Positions 6,980 through 8,960 of a DNA stretch of 8,960 bases are shown here, piece after piece. Position 1 is the first letter of the stretch. Each line of letters starts with the position of its first letter. This DNA is from VAZQ01 sp036522235. Lineage in GTDB: Bacteria; Pseudomonadota; Alphaproteobacteria; Rhizobiales; Xanthobacteraceae. The stretch is taken from contig DATDGG010000223.1 of NCBI GenBank assembly GCA_036522235.1, forward strand, positions 1-8,960, given 5' to 3'. The position numbers and the translations under genes were made by a program. The notes under the pieces are model-generated. The model was not told the origin of the DNA, did no database searches, and saw nothing but the letters and a program-made list of their open reading frames with translations.

Positions 6980-7045
6980 GCATGATCTTGGTCCGAAATG
7001 CCTGCACCCCCCGCCATCGCGAGGGCACGCTTTTCGGGATCATGC
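6980..7045. repeat. GATCATGC-type palindromic intergenic repeat
   Basis: The left end GCATGATC (6980-6987) and right end GATCATGC (7038-7045) are exact reverse complements. Inside them CCGAAA (6993-6998) pairs with TTTCGG (7032-7037), leaving a loop of about 33 bases. The sequence resembles, from memory, the abundant short palindromic repeats with GATCATGC ends and a CTTTTCGG core found between genes in Bradyrhizobium and Rhodopseudomonas relatives. It lies in the leader of the heparinase-like gene, ending 20 bases before its ATG, so the folded RNA could affect translation. Confidence 0.65.
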
Positions 7046-7065
7046 CTCAAGGAGCGAAAGGGTCG

Positions 7066-8820
7066 ATGTCGCGCGTTTCGGTCGCGGAACATACCAGACT
7101 GTCCGTGTTCCTGGCGCGTGGCTTGCTCCGCAAGCTGGTCGGCTGGGTCACCGGGCATCCGCTGGTCAATTGGCAGCTTCCCGGGAAGACCGACCGGCTG
7201 GTCATATCGCCGCAGGATTTGCGGACCGCCGATGCCACCCGGGCGAGTGAAATCTATGCCGGCCGCTTCGTGTTCGCCGGCAAGGTCGTCACCTGCGACG
7301 CCCGCTCGCCGTTCGAGATCGCGCCGCCGTCCGACGATTGGGCGGTGTCGCTCTTGGGGTTCGGCTGGCTGCGGCATTTGCGCGCTGCCGATTCCGGTAT
7401 CACGCGCGCCAATGCCCGCGCTTTGGTGGACGAATGGATCACCTCGCACAGCGCCATGGACCCGATCGCCTGGCGGCCGGATGTGCTGGCCCGCCGGATC
7501 ATTTCGTGGCTCAGCCAGGCGACCTTGCTGCTTGAAGATTCCGACGTGCGCTTCTACCGGCGCTTTATTCGCAGCCTCACGCGGCATGTCCGCCAGTTGC
7601 GCCGCACCGCCAACGACGCGCCGGACGGCGTGCCGCGCCTGCAAGCCATGATCGCCCTGACCTATGCGTCGCTCTGCATGGCGGCGCAGGCCGGGCACAC
7701 AAGGACGGCCACCAAGCGGCTTGCCGACGAGCTCGAACGGCAGATCCTTCCCGACGGCGGCCATATCAGCCGCAATCCGGGCGCCCTGATCGAGCTTCTG
7801 GTCGACCTCCTGCCGCTGCGTCAGGTCTTCACCGCGCGCAACCTGGCGCCGCCCGCGGCGCTCCTCAACGCCGTCGACCGCATGATGCCGATGCTGCGCT
7901 TCTTTCGCCATGGCGACGGCAGCTTCGCTCTGTTCAACGGCATGGGGCCGACCCCGACCGACGTGCTCACCACCATCCTGGCCTATGACGATGCCCGCGG
8001 CACGCCGGTCGCGGGCGCGCCGCATTCCGGCTACCAGCGGGTCGAGGTGGGCGGCACGGTGGTGCTGATGGATACCGGCATGGCGCCGCCCATCGCGGTC
8101 AGCACCGAGGCGCATGCCGGCTGCCTGTCGTTCGAGCTGTCGACCCGGCAGAACCGCATCGTGGTCAATTGCGGACTGCCGGCAACCAGCCGCGACAGCT
8201 GGCGGCAGGTGGCGCGCTCGACCGCCGCCCATTCGACGGTCGCCTTCAACGATGCCTCCTCATGCCGGTTCGTCGAATCGGGGCCGATCCGACGCATGCT
8301 CGACGGCATGCCGATCGTGAGCGGGCCGCACCGGGTGACGGCGGAGCGCAGCGAGCAGGAAGGCGCGATCGTGCTGCGCACCTCCCACGACGGCTATGTG
8401 GCGAGCTTCGACGTCATCCACCAGCGTTCCCTGATGCTCGCGGCCGACGGGCGAAGGCTCGACGGCGAGGACGTGTTCACGCCGGCGGTCGGCAACGCAC
8501 TCGCGGCCGGCCGCGATGAATTTGCGATCCGTTTCCATCTGCACCCTTCGGTCAAGGCCAATCGCCTGTCCGACGCCCACGGCGCCATGCTGGTGATGGC
8601 CAACAAGGAGGTGTGGACCTTCACGGCCTACGAGGATCGGATCGATCTCGAGGAAAGCGTTTATCTCGCCGGCAACGACGGGCCGCGCCGCACCGTGCAG
8701 CTCGTCATCCATGGCCGCGCCCGCAACGTGATGCGGGTGCAGTGGACGTTCGCGCTGTCGACACCGCCGGGCCCGGCGGCGCGCCGCGGCCGCGGCGAGG
8801 AGCTGCAATTGCCGCTGTGA
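7066..8820 (+). CDS. Heparinase II/III-like family protein
   Basis: Members of this family are polysaccharide lyases or relatives of uncertain substrate. The protein has 584 residues from ATG 7066. The N-terminal half (about 60-310) is helix-rich, as expected for the alpha/alpha toroid. The C-terminal beta domain (about 320-530) holds the family landmarks EAHAGCLSFE with His350 and RSTAAHSTVAF with His389. No clear Sec signal peptide or membrane anchor is seen, so its location is uncertain. The start MSRVSVAEHTRL fits the family start I recall, with AAGGAG 11 bases upstream; ATG 7042 and earlier starts would run through the palindromic repeat and are less likely. It stops 7 bases before purH. 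I recall the rsmB, heparinase, purH order as conserved in Bradyrhizobium relatives, which hints at a housekeeping envelope role rather than growth on heparin. Confidence 0.9.
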   Translation: MSRVSVAEHTRLSVFLARGLLRKLVGWVTGHPLVNWQLPGKTDRLVISPQDLRTADATRASEIYAGRFVFAGKVVTCDARSPFEIAPPSDDWAVSLLGFGWLRHLRAADSGITRANARALVDEWITSHSAMDPIAWRPDVLARRIISWLSQATLLLEDSDVRFYRRFIRSLTRHVRQLRRTANDAPDGVPRLQAMIALTYASLCMAAQAGHTRTATKRLADELERQILPDGGHISRNPGALIELLVDLLPLRQVFTARNLAPPAALLNAVDRMMPMLRFFRHGDGSFALFNGMGPTPTDVLTTILAYDDARGTPVAGAPHSGYQRVEVGGTVVLMDTGMAPPIAVSTEAHAGCLSFELSTRQNRIVVNCGLPATSRDSWRQVARSTAAHSTVAFNDASSCRFVESGPIRRMLDGMPIVSGPHRVTAERSEQEGAIVLRTSHDGYVASFDVIHQRSLMLAADGRRLDGEDVFTPAVGNALAAGRDEFAIRFHLHPSVKANRLSDAHGAMLVMANKEVWTFTAYEDRIDLEESVYLAGNDGPRRTVQLVIHGRARNVMRVQWTFALSTPPGPAARRGRGEELQLPL

Positions 8821-8827
8821 GCATCGC

Positions 8828-8960
8828 ATGACCGATACCCTGTGCAAGATTTCGCGCGCCTTGATCTCGGTGTCCGACAAAACCGGCCTGATCGAGCTCG
8901 CGCGCGCGCTCGCTTCCCGCGGCGTCGAGATCGTCTCGACCGGGGGCACCCGGAACGCGC
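8828..8960 (+). CDS. purH: Bifunctional AICAR transformylase / IMP cyclohydrolase, 3' part beyond the window
   Basis: PurH performs the last two steps of IMP synthesis: formylation of AICAR with 10-formyl-tetrahydrofolate and ring closure to IMP, in the cytoplasm. Only the first 44 codons are present. They read ISRALISVSDKTGLIELARA and then RGVEIVSTGGT, the unmistakable start of the N-terminal IMP cyclohydrolase (MGS-like) domain. The ATG at 8828 is 7 bases after the heparinase-like stop, with only a weak TGAG upstream, so it is probably co-transcribed with, and may be coupled to, that gene. The rest of the roughly 530-residue protein lies outside the window. Confidence 0.95.
   Translation, partial: MTDTLCKISRALISVSDKTGLIELARALASRGVEIVSTGGTRNA

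Noticed and set aside
6712..8232. 506-codon open frame on the - strand
   Set aside because: It is antisense to the heparinase-like gene and the end of rsmB. Its His/Arg/Gly/Gln-rich composition without domains is typical of shadows in GC-rich DNA.

Overview
The window is GC-rich chromosomal DNA from an alphaproteobacterium, most likely a Hyphomicrobiales (Rhizobiales) member near Bradyrhizobium, Rhodopseudomonas or Pseudolabrys. This rests on the run rsmB, heparinase-family gene, purH; on an SDHAF4/DUF1674 gene divergent from rsmB; on the style of the protein sequences; and on a GATCATGC-ended palindromic repeat of a kind I recall as common between genes in that group. The assignment is from memory of families, not from a search.

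Left part (1-3234, all + strand): the 3' four-fifths of an acetyl-CoA synthetase gene; then, 19 bases on, a secreted ClpP-fold protein of the SppA/COG3904 type; then a small secreted L,D-transpeptidase (YkuD domain) that modifies peptidoglycan.

Middle part (3235-5230, nearly all - strand): an accessory, rearranged island. It holds an uncharacterised 158-residue protein with a palindrome over its probable transcription start; a decayed chimeric copy of two neighbouring genes (the last codons of the SDHAF4 gene fused to an internal, frameshifted piece of rsmB); a tightly packed trio of very small genes (66, 43 and 72 residues, the last a Cys4 zinc-binding protein) linked by a stop/start overlap; an AT-richer segment of about 45% GC carrying their likely promoter; and a doubtful further ORF. 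Direct copies of the SDHAF4 3' end bracket the island, so it looks like the scar of a duplication or insertion.

Right part (5231-8960): conserved core genes. The SDHAF4-like gene (flavinylation/assembly of succinate dehydrogenase) points left and may give a leaderless mRNA. rsmB (16S rRNA C967 methyltransferase), a heparinase II/III-like gene and the start of purH (purine synthesis) all point right. The rsmB-heparinase gap holds one consensus DnaA box and a long palindromic repeat in the heparinase leader. The heparinase stop is only 7 bases from the purH start.

I saw no tRNA, rRNA, CRISPR array, transposase or recombinase gene. I found no complete new defence or metabolic system. The most unusual content is the chimeric duplication and the small-gene cassette beside it.
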